From Beijerinckiaceae bacterium (GTDB lineage Bacteria; Bacteroidota; Bacteroidia; Chitinophagales; Chitinophagaceae): 50,616 nucleotides of DNA. This document shows, piece by piece, positions 16,641-25,158 of the stretch. The first letter of the stretch is position 1. Every line of letters starts with the position of its first letter. Location: positions 1 through 50,616 of the forward strand of contig CAJCIQ010000097.1 in assembly GCA_903970475.1 (NCBI GenBank). Direction: 5' to 3'. The notes under the pieces were generated by a model, which was not told where the DNA came from, made no database searches, and saw nothing but the letters and a program-made list of their open reading frames with translations. Both the position numbers and the translations under genes were made by a program.

Positions 16641-17564
16641 TTACACCAAATCAATGTCAAATTGAACCAATTCCACAAATTGCTGAACCCTGGTATCTAT
16701 ATCCTTCGTCGTAATCTCTTTCAACCGTTGAGGTCCAAACTTTTCTACACAGAAGCTGGCCATGGCGGACCCCATAATAATGGCCGTTTTCATGTTTTCA
16801 AAGGAGATATCTTTCGTTTTTGCCAGATAGCCGATAAACCCACCCGCAAATGTATCCCCCGCCCCTGTAGGATCGAATACCTCTTCCAAAGGAAGCGCCG
16901 GTGCGAAGAAAACATGGTTTTCATGGAACAATAAGGCCCCATGTTCACCTTTCTTCACGATCAGGAATTTAGGTCCCATATGTAAAATCTTATGGGAGGC
17001 TTTAACGATGGAATATTCTCCAGTGAGCTGACGGGCTTCAGCGTCATTGACCATGAGTACATCTACCATAGAGATCGTCTGTCTCAAGTCATCCGGTGTT
17101 GATTCTATCCAGAAATTCATGGTGTCCAGAATGGTCAGACGAGGCTTGCGTTTCATTTGACGAAGGACACTCATTTGCAGGGCTGGAACAGTATTGCCCA
17201 GCATCAGGAATTCAGCATCCTGATAACTGTCCGGGATGACGGGGTTAAAGTCAGCCATTACATTCAGGTCGGTAATCAAGGTATCCCGGGTATTCATATC
17301 CATATGATACTTCCCACTCCAGAAGAAGGACTTTTTATTGGGCACGATTTCCACGCCCTCCAGGGAAACGCCCCTGCGCCTGAGCTCTACCATTTCCTGC
17401 TCGGGAAAGTCGTTTCCCACAATGGATACTGCAAGGATGGGCTGAACGAAATTGCTGGCTGCATAAGCTGCATAAGTAGCAGCACCGCCAACTATACGGT
17501 CAACTTTTCCAAAAGGCGTTTCAATGGTATCAAAGGCCATACTACCTACAGCGATTACCGACAT
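16641..17564 (-). CDS. PfkB-family sugar/nucleoside kinase
   Basis: A 307-aa ribokinase-fold kinase. It begins with IAVGSMAFDTIETP, has the GGAATYAA glycine motif near 26-33 and the strongly conserved PfkB signature 2, DPTGAGDTFAGGF (231-243), with catalytic base Asp237. The family phosphorylates sugars, nucleosides or similar alcohols. The substrate cannot be told from the sequence, and the neighbours (asd and a TetR/paaE unit) do not help. It is transcribed alone, divergent from the TetR gene, with a terminator 126 nt after the stop. Confidence 0.88.
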   Translation of the reverse strand: MSVIAVGSMAFDTIETPFGKVDRIVGGAATYAAYAASNFVQPILAVSIVGNDFPEQEMVELRRRGVSLEGVEIVPNKKSFFWSGKYHMDMNTRDTLITDLNVMADFNPVIPDSYQDAEFLMLGNTVPALQMSVLRQMKRKPRLTILDTMNFWIESTPDDLRQTISMVDVLMVNDAEARQLTGEYSIVKASHKILHMGPKFLIVKKGEHGALLFHENHVFFAPALPLEEVFDPTGAGDTFAGGFIGYLAKTKDISFENMKTAIIMGSAMASFCVEKFGPQRLKEITTKDIDTRVQQFVELVQFDIDLV

Positions 17565-17653
17565 ATAAACTTTTTTTATAAATTAATTTGTGCCTGAGGC
17601 GCCCGAAGGTACGTTACTACAGGCATTTTTCTCACAGTTTATGCCAGTTTACG

Positions 17654-17661
17654 TAGGTTTG
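17654..17661 (+). promoter_or_regulatory. -7 promoter element of tetR-paaE
   Basis: TAGGTTTG fits TAnnTTTG, 18 nt before the TetR start. No convincing TTTG is present 19 nt upstream. Confidence 0.45.
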
Positions 17662-17679
17662 TGTTAAAGCATTCTAAGT

Positions 17680-18249
17680 ATGAGCAGCAAAAGAAGGGAT
17701 GAAATCGTCGCTCAATCGGCCCAACTTTTTAGGACCTATGGCTATAACGGGGCGTCGATGAGGACGGTTGCCGAAGCAGTAGGCATTGAAGCGGCCAGCC
17801 TTTATAACCATATCAAATCCAAATCGGAGATCCTTCAGGAAATCTGTTTCAAGGTGGCCAATAAGTTCCTTACCCACATGGATGCTGTGGAGTCGAGCAA
17901 TAAAACCACCCTTGAAAAGCTGGAACAGATTATCCGCATCCATATCCGTTCCATGCTGGAAGAATATGAGCAGGTCTATGTATCCGATCATGAGTGGAAA
18001 CACCTGCCTGAACCCTATCTGTCTAATTTCCTGAACCAACGCCGCAGCTACCGCAGAAGGTTGGCCGATCTTATTCAGGAAGGGATAGATAAAGGAGAAA
18101 TGAAACCTATTGACCCCTACGTTGCCGTCATTACTTTTCTTTCCGCCATTGGAGGCATAGAATACTGGCATAGGTCCAGAAAAGCCATCAATGAACAGGA
18201 AGTGGAAGACAATATGGTCAGCTACCTGGTAGGGGGATTAAAAAAATAA
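17680..18249 (+). CDS. TetR-family regulator linked to paaE (PaaR-like)
   Basis: A 189-aa repressor-type protein. Residues about 6-52 form the TetR DNA-binding domain (IVAQSAQLFRTYGYNGASMR then TVAEAVGIEAASLYNHIKSK). The C-terminal helical part with the sequence pair SDHEWKHL ... YRRRLADLIQEGI resembles the ligand domain of acyl-CoA-responsive TetR proteins. It is six nucleotides upstream of paaE, so the two form an operon. A role in sensing phenylacetyl-CoA or a related thioester is inferred from this linkage only. The paaABCD operon, 24 kb away, has a palindrome at its promoter that could be its target. Confidence 0.85.
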   Translation: MSSKRRDEIVAQSAQLFRTYGYNGASMRTVAEAVGIEAASLYNHIKSKSEILQEICFKVANKFLTHMDAVESSNKTTLEKLEQIIRIHIRSMLEEYEQVYVSDHEWKHLPEPYLSNFLNQRRSYRRRLADLIQEGIDKGEMKPIDPYVAVITFLSAIGGIEYWHRSRKAINEQEVEDNMVSYLVGGLKK

Positions 18250-18255
18250 GCTACC

Positions 18256-19329
18256 GTGCATTTTGAAGAACTAACGATTTGCGACGTAAGAAAGGAAACC
18301 ACCGATTGCGTCTCCATTGCCTTTGCCATTCCCCAAGAATTAGCCGCTACTTACTTGCAATTTACCCAGGGGCAAAACATTACGCTAAGGACCGACATTA
18401 ATGGGTCAGAAGTGCGCAGGTCTTATTCTATCTGCTCTTCTCCCGATGAACAAGAGCTGCGCATTGCGGTAAAACAAATCCCCCAGGGATTATTTTCCAC
18501 CTTTGCCAACGAACAATTAAAGCCTGGAGATAAGCTGGATGTATTGCCACCCAGCGGGCGTTTTTTCACACCACTAGATCCATCAAAAAGCAAAAATTAC
18601 CTGGCCTTTGCAGCAGGAAGTGGGATTACACCCATATTATCCATTATCAAAACGACCTTGCTAAAGGAACCCCATAGCCAATTTACCTTGGTGTATGGCA
18701 ATAGGGGCAGAAACCAGATTTTATTCAGAGAGGCATTGGAGGCCATCAAAAACAAGTACATGGACCGGTTCCGTATCATCCATATCCTAAGCAGGGAACG
18801 AACGGATATCCCGTTGTTTTATGGGCGAATCGATCAGGAAAAATGCGCCAAACTCAATGGTTCCATATTGGAGTTAAACAAAGTGGATGAGGTCTTCCTT
18901 TGCGGACCGGAGGCCATGATATTTGATTTGCGTAAATACCTGGAAGCACAGGGCATTGAGCCTAAAAAGATTCATTTCGAATTATTTACGACGCCTGGAC
19001 AGCAAGGTGTTTCCAGTACGGCTGTGTCATCAGCTTCCACCGGTCTTCAAAGCAAGGTCACCGTAAAACTGGATGGCATCACTTTTGATTTTGACCTTCC
19101 CTATGAAGGGGCATCCATCCTCGATGCGGCCCTGGCTCAGGGAGCGGATCTACCTTTTGCCTGTAAAGGTGGCGTATGCTGCACTTGCAGGGCCAGGCTC
19201 ATGGCCGGTGAAGTTGACATGGATGCCAATTATGCCCTGGAACCGGACGAACTGGAAGCAGGGTATATCCTGACCTGCCAGGCGCATCCACGAACAGAAA
19301 GGGTGATGGTTGATTTTGATGCGCCTTAG
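18256..19329 (+). CDS. paaE: Phenylacetyl-CoA 1,2-epoxidase, reductase subunit PaaE
   Basis: A 357-aa reductase that passes electrons from NAD(P)H through FAD and a [2Fe-2S] cluster to the PaaABC epoxidase. The flavin motif RRSYS is at 54-58 and the nucleotide-binding GSGITP at 121-126. The C-terminal plant-type ferredoxin domain (about 265-357) has cluster ligands Cys303, Cys308, Cys311 and Cys341. The start is GTG at 18256, 6 nt after the TetR stop, and gives a natural N-terminus (MHFEELTICDV). It is separated from paaABCD by 24 kb, an unusual split. Its stop codon overlaps that of the convergent phosphoesterase gene. Confidence 0.93.
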   Translation: MHFEELTICDVRKETTDCVSIAFAIPQELAATYLQFTQGQNITLRTDINGSEVRRSYSICSSPDEQELRIAVKQIPQGLFSTFANEQLKPGDKLDVLPPSGRFFTPLDPSKSKNYLAFAAGSGITPILSIIKTTLLKEPHSQFTLVYGNRGRNQILFREALEAIKNKYMDRFRIIHILSRERTDIPLFYGRIDQEKCAKLNGSILELNKVDEVFLCGPEAMIFDLRKYLEAQGIEPKKIHFELFTTPGQQGVSSTAVSSASTGLQSKVTVKLDGITFDFDLPYEGASILDAALAQGADLPFACKGGVCCTCRARLMAGEVDMDANYALEPDELEAGYILTCQAHPRTERVMVDFDAP

Positions 19330-20267
19330 TAATTCACATATTTTTCATCGAAACTACCGTCTGTATAGAGGTCTATAAGCCCGTAACCCGGAGCTGTTTC
19401 CCTATTATTGCCCTTCCACCAGGCGCCGCTCACCGCTCCGTTGCAAAGGAAAGTCAGGTTGTCGTAAACCAATTTTTCCCTGAGATGGATATGCCCACTC
19501 AGACAGAGTTTCACATTAGGATATTGATAAAAAAGGGCAATGATTTTAGCGGTATCCGTATGCATTTGACCCCCTAAAACTTCCCACCTGTTGACGATGT
19601 TATCTTCTACCAAAACGGTTGAGGTGAGAATGGGGATATGAGAAAGGATGAGGACGGGGGTAGCCGGATCAGTGGCCTTTAGCTCTTGGTCCAACCATTG
19701 AAACTGCTCATCGCCCAATTTTCCAATGTACCAGGTATTGTCTACGTCCAGGTGTACACTATCAAGCACCATGAATTTCCATCCTCCCTGTGTAAAGCTG
19801 TAATAGGCCCTGGGTAGATGGAGTTGATCCAGGGAAAACTGCTTCCCATAAGTAGCCTGACCCTTATCGTTTTCATACCACCAGATATCATGGTTGCCGA
19901 GCGCATAACGAACAGGGATGGCGTTCTCATCCTTCATGAGCTGGTGAACCAGTTTCCATTGGGCATTGATCATATCGAGGTTCTCTTTATTCATGTCAAA
20001 AACAATGTCCCCTCCATTGAGGATAAGGTCCACCTTCTTTTCCTGGGAATTGATATGTCTGAGACAATCTGCAAAATGACGGGGTGCATCCAAATCGCCC
20101 TTCAGGTGCACGTCGGTGATATGGGCAATCCGCAGGGCATGGGCGGCTCCAGACACCCCGGTTGGGCCAGCCCTAAGTTCGTTTGCCGCAGGTCTCAAAC
20201 CGGCTTTAGCCACTGCCGGCAACAGCATCAAGCCACCCAGGCTTTTGATCAGGGATCTTCTTTGCAT
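19326..20267 (-). CDS. Tat-exported calcineurin-like metallophosphoesterase (paralogue 2)
   Basis: A 313-aa exported phosphoesterase. A twin-arginine signal (RRSLIK, then a hydrophobic stretch) is followed by the full two-metal motif set: HITDVH (Asp52, His54), NGGDIVF (Asp87), LGNHD (124-127), LILSHIPI and CLSGHIHL. The fold is that of GpdQ/calcineurin-like enzymes that cleave phosphomono- or diesters. A paralogue with the same motif spacing lies at 25159-26091 inside the neighbouring glucan locus. This copy lies 348 nt after the SGNH gene, beyond a large hairpin, so it may be transcribed separately. Its TAA overlaps the TAG of convergent paaE. Possible job: removing phosphate-linked groups from glucan. 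Confidence 0.88.
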   Translation of the reverse strand: MQRRSLIKSLGGLMLLPAVAKAGLRPAANELRAGPTGVSGAAHALRIAHITDVHLKGDLDAPRHFADCLRHINSQEKKVDLILNGGDIVFDMNKENLDMINAQWKLVHQLMKDENAIPVRYALGNHDIWWYENDKGQATYGKQFSLDQLHLPRAYYSFTQGGWKFMVLDSVHLDVDNTWYIGKLGDEQFQWLDQELKATDPATPVLILSHIPILTSTVLVEDNIVNRWEVLGGQMHTDTAKIIALFYQYPNVKLCLSGHIHLREKLVYDNLTFLCNGAVSGAWWKGNNRETAPGYGLIDLYTDGSFDEKYVNY

Positions 20268-20471
20268 GGGTCCAAATTACTTCATGCCTCCGGTTTTACG
20301 ATGTTATATAATCGTTTCTCAACTTGCCCTCGGCTTGGCTCGGTTGGTGAACACAGGTGTGATGGGTGGCCGGCCACAGCCTTCTGCTCTGAGCACTAGA
20401 AGCGCTAATCGCATCCTGCTCATAGCCCTCTGATAACCCACTCGCAAATCCTTGAAGGGCCGAATTAAAAA

Positions 20472-20538
20472 GGTGCTCCCATATGCCTGGAAATTGTTTT
20501 TTTGTCAAAATCACAATTTCCAGGCGTATGGGAGTACC
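20472..20538 (-). terminator. Long hairpin, 25-bp arms, after the SGNH gene
   Basis: Arms 20472-20496 and 20514-20538 pair over 25 bp with two mismatches around a 17-nt loop that is rich in T. On the minus strand the hairpin is followed by TTTTT (20467-20471), so it can terminate the GH3-GH144-SGNH transcript. The length and the related repeats beside it suggest it is more than a simple terminator. Confidence 0.65.
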
Positions 20539-20605
20539 AAAGTATGCAAGCACCAAGTATGCAAGAGTACCAAGTATGCAAGAGTACCATAGCGTGCAAA
20601 GCACC
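20539..20605 (-). repeat. Four 16-17-bp tandem repeats next to the hairpin
   Basis: Read on the minus strand the units are about GGTACTCTTGCATACTT. Two are identical (20555-20571 and 20572-20588), one is 16 bp (20539-20554) and one is diverged (20589-20605). Each starts GGTRCT, the same start as the adjoining hairpin arm. The array fills the space between the SGNH stop and the hairpin. Confidence 0.85.
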
Positions 20606-20615
20606 AAAAAGCGAA

Positions 20616-21296
20616 CTATTTAGCGAGATAAGGCGTTATGGCCTGGGCCCAAATTTTGTAGCCCGATGCATTCATGTGCAGCATGTCTGAACCAAAGAGA
20701 TCAGAGCGGTAGTTTCCGCTGGGGTCCAGCATCAGGTCAAATACATTGACATAGAAGGTATTCTGCTGGGTCCACAGGAAGTTCTTGATGATCTGGTTGC
20801 CCTGGGTAATGAGGTGCCTGAAGGAGACCCTGCTGGGACTGGGCTTCATGGATACAAAACCGATGACTACATTGGGGAACCTGGTGCGGATGGCAGTGAA
20901 CAGGTCTTTGAACCGGTCCGCCACTACTTTGGAGTCCACACCGTCTTCGGCTATGTCGTTTTCTCCGCAGTAAATGACAATCTCTTTGGGCTGATAGGGC
21001 GTTACCACGTCGTCCACATAATGAAGAACGTCCGGGAGGGTAGATCCACCGAATCCACGGTTAATGATGGTATATCCCGGAAAATAACTTTGAACGTCTG
21101 TCCATTTGGTAAAGGAAGAACTGCCTATAAATAAAATGGCGCCTTTGGGCGGAGGTGTGGTCTGGTCCTGGGTTTTGAAAGCTTGGATGTCGGCCGCGAA
21201 GCGTTCCGGCCCTTTGGTGGCCTGTGCACGACAGGCAGCGGTGATGATTAACAAGGATGCTGCCAGCCAAACCTTAATGGGGAGTTTCAATTGCAT
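20616..21296 (-). CDS. SGNH/GDSL-type esterase, exported
   Basis: A 226-aa hydrolase with a lipoprotein-like signal (LIITAAC, Cys22). SGNH blocks are visible: block I FIGSSSFTKW (nucleophile Ser about 59), block II GFGGS (81-85), block III GEND (111-114) and block V DMLHMN with the Asp/His pair. The family removes acyl groups from lipids or carbohydrates; the form with GSS in place of GDS is common in Bacteroidota carbohydrate esterases. It lies 70 nt after the GH144 gene in the same direction and is last of that set. Likely role: taking acetyl, succinyl or similar esters off the glucan. Confidence 0.85.
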   Translation of the reverse strand: MQLKLPIKVWLAASLLIITAACRAQATKGPERFAADIQAFKTQDQTTPPPKGAILFIGSSSFTKWTDVQSYFPGYTIINRGFGGSTLPDVLHYVDDVVTPYQPKEIVIYCGENDIAEDGVDSKVVADRFKDLFTAIRTRFPNVVIGFVSMKPSPSRVSFRHLITQGNQIIKNFLWTQQNTFYVNVFDLMLDPSGNYRSDLFGSDMLHMNASGYKIWAQAITPYLAK

Positions 21297-21366
21297 AGCG
21301 ATTAGTGATTTTACATTTCCATTCCAAAAGGTACACCAATTGTAAGATATCCCGGATTAAACGTCC

Positions 21367-22806
21367 TTAATGAATATTGGGGCTTTGAAAGCCCAGCCTT
21401 TGTAAACCTCTTTGGATTTCAGGGCAACTCATGAATAGTTTCCATAGCAATCCCGATCTATAATTTTCTATCATCACGACGATAGGTCCCTGATCTATGG
21501 CCAGATATGACTGGGCGGACCAGTTTTTTGACTCATTGAAAGCGTCTACAAATCCGTATTGGCCCCATATCCTATCGCCCAAGTCATCATAAAAATGCCG
21601 GAGGGCCTTCATGGAATAGGCCGGTGTATAAGGGAAGGCAGAAAGGGCTGCCGTAGGAGCGATCGTCCCCTCGTCATTGGTAGGGGAATAGGCATTATAC
21701 CCATTATAGGTGTCGCAGGCCGTGAGTCCCCAACAGTTGGAACCATAGCCTTTAAACTGGAGGGGGTTCTTCACGCAATAGGTATAATTGATTTGGGTAT
21801 GGGCCAGGTTCTGTTCCCAGTAGTTGGCATATTCGTCTTTGAGTCCCCTTGGGTCCAGGCCCAGGAATGAGTAATGGGTAAAAAACAAGGGTCCTCCATA
21901 GTCAAAGCCCAGCGTTAATTTGAAGCCGTAATAAGATTTCCCATTCTGGAAATGATCGCTGACGGCCCAACAACGGTGATATACCTCAGGGCTGATGGCA
22001 TACCTATCGGAAGAGGCCGCCAGCACATAGGTAATCAGGGCCTCATTATAGCCCCTCAGCTCAAAATCCATGGCCCACCCATTGTCAGGACTCCAATGCC
22101 AATATAAAACATCCCGCCCATCCCGTGTATGCCAGTTCCACTCAGCCTGATCCCACATCCAGTTGATCCGGTCACGGATGGCCTGCTCATCGGGATTTTC
22201 CCGATTAAAATACTGACGAGCGCAAAGTAGCCCCTGGAAGAGGAAAGAAGTTTCCACCAAATCAGCCCCATCGTCTTTACGACTGAAGGGAATGGTCTTT
22301 CCGGTCGCCCCATTCATCCAATGGGGGAATATGCCATGGTAGCTATCAGCCTTCCACAGGAAGCGCACGATCTTATTCATTCTTGCTACTGCCGAGTCTC
22401 TGGGTATCCATTTTCTTTCGGTGGCAACAATGATGGCCATAATGCCAAAGCCAGAGCCTCCCATCGTGACTACTTCATCCCCATAGTCATAAGACTGGTT
22501 ACTTCTTTCCCTGGCTAGTCCGCTCACCGGATGAGCATAATCCCAGAAATATCGAAAGGTCTGGCGCTGCACCAAATCCAACAAAGCAGAGTCTGACAGG
22601 TTCTTAGGACGCGGCGCGTGGTAAATATCGGTATCGGGTGCAGGCCGAGTGATTGGGGCAGGCGCCCGTGCCGGATAGGCAATCCTGGAATTGGGCGCCG
22701 GGTGCATGATCGGGGTGGCAATCGGGTGCAGCATGGCCAAAGGACCGGCATATGCGCCGGCAATAAGGAAGGCGCCCAGGCTAAGAAATAACAGGCGTTT
22801 TTTCAT
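21367..22806 (-). CDS. GH144-type (glucoamylase-like fold) beta-1,2-glucanase
   Basis: A 479-aa exported glycoside hydrolase. The signal peptide (about 1-20) is followed by a proline-rich linker (about 26-67). A single alpha/alpha-barrel domain begins at about 70. Family features are QRQTFRYFWDYAHPVSGLAR, GSGFGIMAI, GIFPHWMNG, DDGADLVETSFLFQGLL, WHWSPD, FTHYSFLGLDPRGL and IDQGPIVVMIENYRSGLLWK. This is the domain often annotated glucoamylase-like; characterised Chitinophaga and Bacteroides members in GH144 cut beta-1,2-glucan. It follows the GH3 gene by 15 nt. The paralogue at 35573-37330 has an extra Ig-like domain. Endo or exo action cannot be told here. Confidence 0.82.
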   Translation of the reverse strand: MKKRLLFLSLGAFLIAGAYAGPLAMLHPIATPIMHPAPNSRIAYPARAPAPITRPAPDTDIYHAPRPKNLSDSALLDLVQRQTFRYFWDYAHPVSGLARERSNQSYDYGDEVVTMGGSGFGIMAIIVATERKWIPRDSAVARMNKIVRFLWKADSYHGIFPHWMNGATGKTIPFSRKDDGADLVETSFLFQGLLCARQYFNRENPDEQAIRDRINWMWDQAEWNWHTRDGRDVLYWHWSPDNGWAMDFELRGYNEALITYVLAASSDRYAISPEVYHRCWAVSDHFQNGKSYYGFKLTLGFDYGGPLFFTHYSFLGLDPRGLKDEYANYWEQNLAHTQINYTYCVKNPLQFKGYGSNCWGLTACDTYNGYNAYSPTNDEGTIAPTAALSAFPYTPAYSMKALRHFYDDLGDRIWGQYGFVDAFNESKNWSAQSYLAIDQGPIVVMIENYRSGLLWKLFMSCPEIQRGLQRLGFQSPNIH

Positions 22807-22821
22807 AAGTCATAGGTGTTG

Positions 22822-25047
22822 TTATTGATCCAGTAAAGTAAATCCAGCTTCTTTTACATCCTGTGAATTTCCACCAACAAAGACTTTGAAGTCTCCGGGT
22901 TGAAAACTAAAGTGCAGGTCATTATCGTAGAAGCTCAGGTCTTTACTGGTCAGGGTAAACGTAATGGTTTTGGTTTCTCCTTTCTTCAGCCATACTTTCT
23001 GAAATGCCTTTAATTCCTTAACAGGACGCACTGGCTGGGATACAATGTCCCGGATATACAGCTGGGCCGTTTCTTCCCCATCATAATTTCCGGTGTTGGA
23101 AACCTGGACGGTGACCTGAATATCCTGGCCTGAATGAACCTGGTTCTTATCCAGCTTGAGTCCGGAGTAGCTAAAGTTGGTATAGCTCAACCCATAGCCA
23201 AAAGCATACTGAGGGCTATTGGGCAGGTCCAGGTACCCGGAGGTATATGGGGCGGGGGCATCGCCATGGGCAGGGCGTCCGGTATTAAAGTGGTTGTAAT
23301 AAATGGGGATTTGTCCTTCGGAGCGAGGGAAGCTTATGGGCAATTTACCAGAAGGGTTGTAATCTCCAAACAATACATCGGCTATGGCATCACCGGCTTC
23401 TGTACCCAGGAACCACGTGTAAACAATGGCTGGGGCATGATCTGCCGTCCAGTTGAATACCAGGGGTCTCCCTGCATTGATGAGGACTACTACAGGTTTT
23501 CCGGTGGCGCAAAGGGCTTTGATGAGTTCTTCCTGAACGCCTGGAAGGTGGATATTGCTGCGGCTTTTTGCTTCCCCACTCATGTTGCCAGCCTCTCCCA
23601 CACTAACGATCACAACATCAGCCTGAGCTGCTGCCTGAATGGCTTCTGAAAATCCGGCAGTAGAAGTATCTTTTATACCGCATCCCTGCGCATATAGCAA
23701 ATGGGTACCGGCGCCCACCTTTTTCTGTATCCCATCATACTGGGTAATGATACGGGTGGTATCATCAGGCCAGGCAAAGGACCAAAAGCCCAGGTTATCC
23801 CTGACACTTTTCATCAAGGGCCCTATAAGGGCAATCGTTTTGGTTTGTTTGGATAAGGGAAGCAAGCCTTGCTGATTTTTGAGCAGGACTATACTGCGTT
23901 CAGCCATCATTTTGGCTACCTGAAGGTTAGCAGCATCGTTCCATTGGCTTTGTTCTTTGGCAGAATCACAGAATTTATAGGGGTTCTCGAATAAGCCTAG
24001 CTCTAGTTTTTTCACCAAAATCCTTTTAACGGCTTCATCGATGATGCTTTCTTTCACTTTTCCACTGCGCACCAATTCGGCCAGGCACCCAATGTAGGCC
24101 CTACCCTCCATATCCATATCACTGCCGGCGGTGACGGCCTCTTCCGCAGCCTGGGTATTGTCTTTGGCATATCCATGGTTGACCATTTCTGATATGGAAC
24201 CCCAGTCACTGACCACAAAGCCCTGGAACTTCCAGTCTCCTTTGAGAATGGTCCGTTGCAGGTAAGCATTCCCGGAAGCGGGTATACCGTTGAGGCTGTT
24301 GAAAGAGTTCATGAACGTTGCGGCTCCGGCTTCCGCAGCGGCTTTAAAGGGAGGCAAATAAACATTCCACAAAGTTTGATCGCTCATGTCTACGGCGTTG
24401 TAGTCCCGGCCTCCTATGGCTGCTCCGTAAGCGGCGAAGTGCTTGGCGCAGGCCATGACGGCATCCGTACTACCCAAACGGGTACCCTGAAATCCGGTCA
24501 CCCGGGCAATGGCAATCTGAGATCCCAGAAAGGGATCTTCTCCGGCTCCTTCCATAACCCTTCCCCAGCGGGGATCGCGGGCTATATCCACCATGGGCGC
24601 AAAGGTCCAGTGTATACCTGCCGCAGCGGCTTCCTTGGCGGCAATATGAGCCGACAAACGGATGGCTGCCGTATCCCAACTGGCGGCTTCTGCCAGAGGA
24701 ATGGGGAAAGTGGTACGATACCCATGGATGACATCAAGGCCAAACAATAAAGGGATCTTCAACCTGGACTGCATGGCCATCTCCTGGATCTCGCGGGTAT
24801 GAGCGGCTCCCGTCACGTTGAGCATGGAACCCAGCATGCCTTTGCGGATCTGGTTTTGTTTGTCCCCATCAGGAGTGATGGGTCCGGTCGCTTGCCAGTC
24901 CCCTGTGTACTGGTTCATCTGACCGATTTTCTCTTCCAGGGTCATGAGGTGGATTATGGAGTCAGCTCTCTGTCCAATCGTTTTGTGCTGAGCCTGGGCG
25001 TTCAGGAACACCAGGGAGGCAAGGAAACCTAAGTATGTTGCTTTCAT
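22822..25047 (-). CDS. GH3 beta-glucosidase, exported (copy A)
   Basis: A 741-aa three-domain GH3 enzyme with a signal peptide (MKATYLGFLASLVFLNAQAQ). The (beta/alpha)8 domain shows LLFGLDVIHGYRTTFPIPLA, the substrate-binding KHFAAYGA and the nucleophile motif GFVVSDWG (Asp281). The alpha/beta sandwich has VGEAGNMSGEAKSRSNI, likely holding the acid/base, and a fibronectin III-like C-terminal domain follows. I start at 25047 because a longer frame to 25086 would put 13 non-signal residues before the signal and cross a -7 promoter element. GH3 beta-1,2-glucosidases accompany GH144 enzymes in Bacteroides. It would finish sophoro-oligosaccharides from the neighbouring GH144 enzyme. A terminator upstream separates it from the phosphoesterase gene. 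Confidence 0.92.
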   Translation of the reverse strand: MKATYLGFLASLVFLNAQAQHKTIGQRADSIIHLMTLEEKIGQMNQYTGDWQATGPITPDGDKQNQIRKGMLGSMLNVTGAAHTREIQEMAMQSRLKIPLLFGLDVIHGYRTTFPIPLAEAASWDTAAIRLSAHIAAKEAAAAGIHWTFAPMVDIARDPRWGRVMEGAGEDPFLGSQIAIARVTGFQGTRLGSTDAVMACAKHFAAYGAAIGGRDYNAVDMSDQTLWNVYLPPFKAAAEAGAATFMNSFNSLNGIPASGNAYLQRTILKGDWKFQGFVVSDWGSISEMVNHGYAKDNTQAAEEAVTAGSDMDMEGRAYIGCLAELVRSGKVKESIIDEAVKRILVKKLELGLFENPYKFCDSAKEQSQWNDAANLQVAKMMAERSIVLLKNQQGLLPLSKQTKTIALIGPLMKSVRDNLGFWSFAWPDDTTRIITQYDGIQKKVGAGTHLLYAQGCGIKDTSTAGFSEAIQAAAQADVVIVSVGEAGNMSGEAKSRSNIHLPGVQEELIKALCATGKPVVVLINAGRPLVFNWTADHAPAIVYTWFLGTEAGDAIADVLFGDYNPSGKLPISFPRSEGQIPIYYNHFNTGRPAHGDAPAPYTSGYLDLPNSPQYAFGYGLSYTNFSYSGLKLDKNQVHSGQDIQVTVQVSNTGNYDGEETAQLYIRDIVSQPVRPVKELKAFQKVWLKKGETKTITFTLTSKDLSFYDNDLHFSFQPGDFKVFVGGNSQDVKEAGFTLLDQ

Positions 25048-25058
25048 ATGCTTGAAAA

Positions 25059-25066
25059 CAAAAGTA
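25059..25066 (-). promoter_or_regulatory. -7 promoter element of the GH3-GH144-SGNH unit
   Basis: TACTTTTG on the minus strand matches TAnnTTTG and ends 11 nt before the GH3 ATG. A TTTG lies 17 nt upstream (25084-25087), overlapping the terminator T-run of the preceding gene. Confidence 0.5.
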
Positions 25067-25080
25067 CCATTCCTGCCGGA

Positions 25081-25106
25081 AAACAAAAAGGGGGCATAAC
25101 CCCCTT
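25081..25106 (-). terminator. Intrinsic terminator after the phosphoesterase gene
   Basis: A 7-bp GC-rich stem (25088-25094 with 25100-25106) is followed on the minus strand by TTTTTGTTT. It lies 52 nt beyond the phosphoesterase stop and divides SusC-SusD-phosphoesterase from GH3-GH144-SGNH. Confidence 0.7.
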
Positions 25107-25158
25107 CGGCCCGGCAAGACTGCCTGGGCCATGTATTTCCTATTCCTACTGCAAGAAG

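Larger units (their letters stand above)
20268..20615. other. Gene-free interval with hairpin and short repeats
   Basis: This 348-nt gap contains a 25-bp inverted repeat (20472-20538) and a short tandem array (20539-20605), described separately. In 20268-20471 I see no convincing gene; a minus-strand reading of about 100 codons (20296-20607) runs through the repeats and has no family features. Confidence 0.6.

Noticed and set aside
20296-20607. A 103-codon minus-strand frame after the SGNH gene
   Set aside because: It is made largely of the tandem repeats and the hairpin, and lacks family features.
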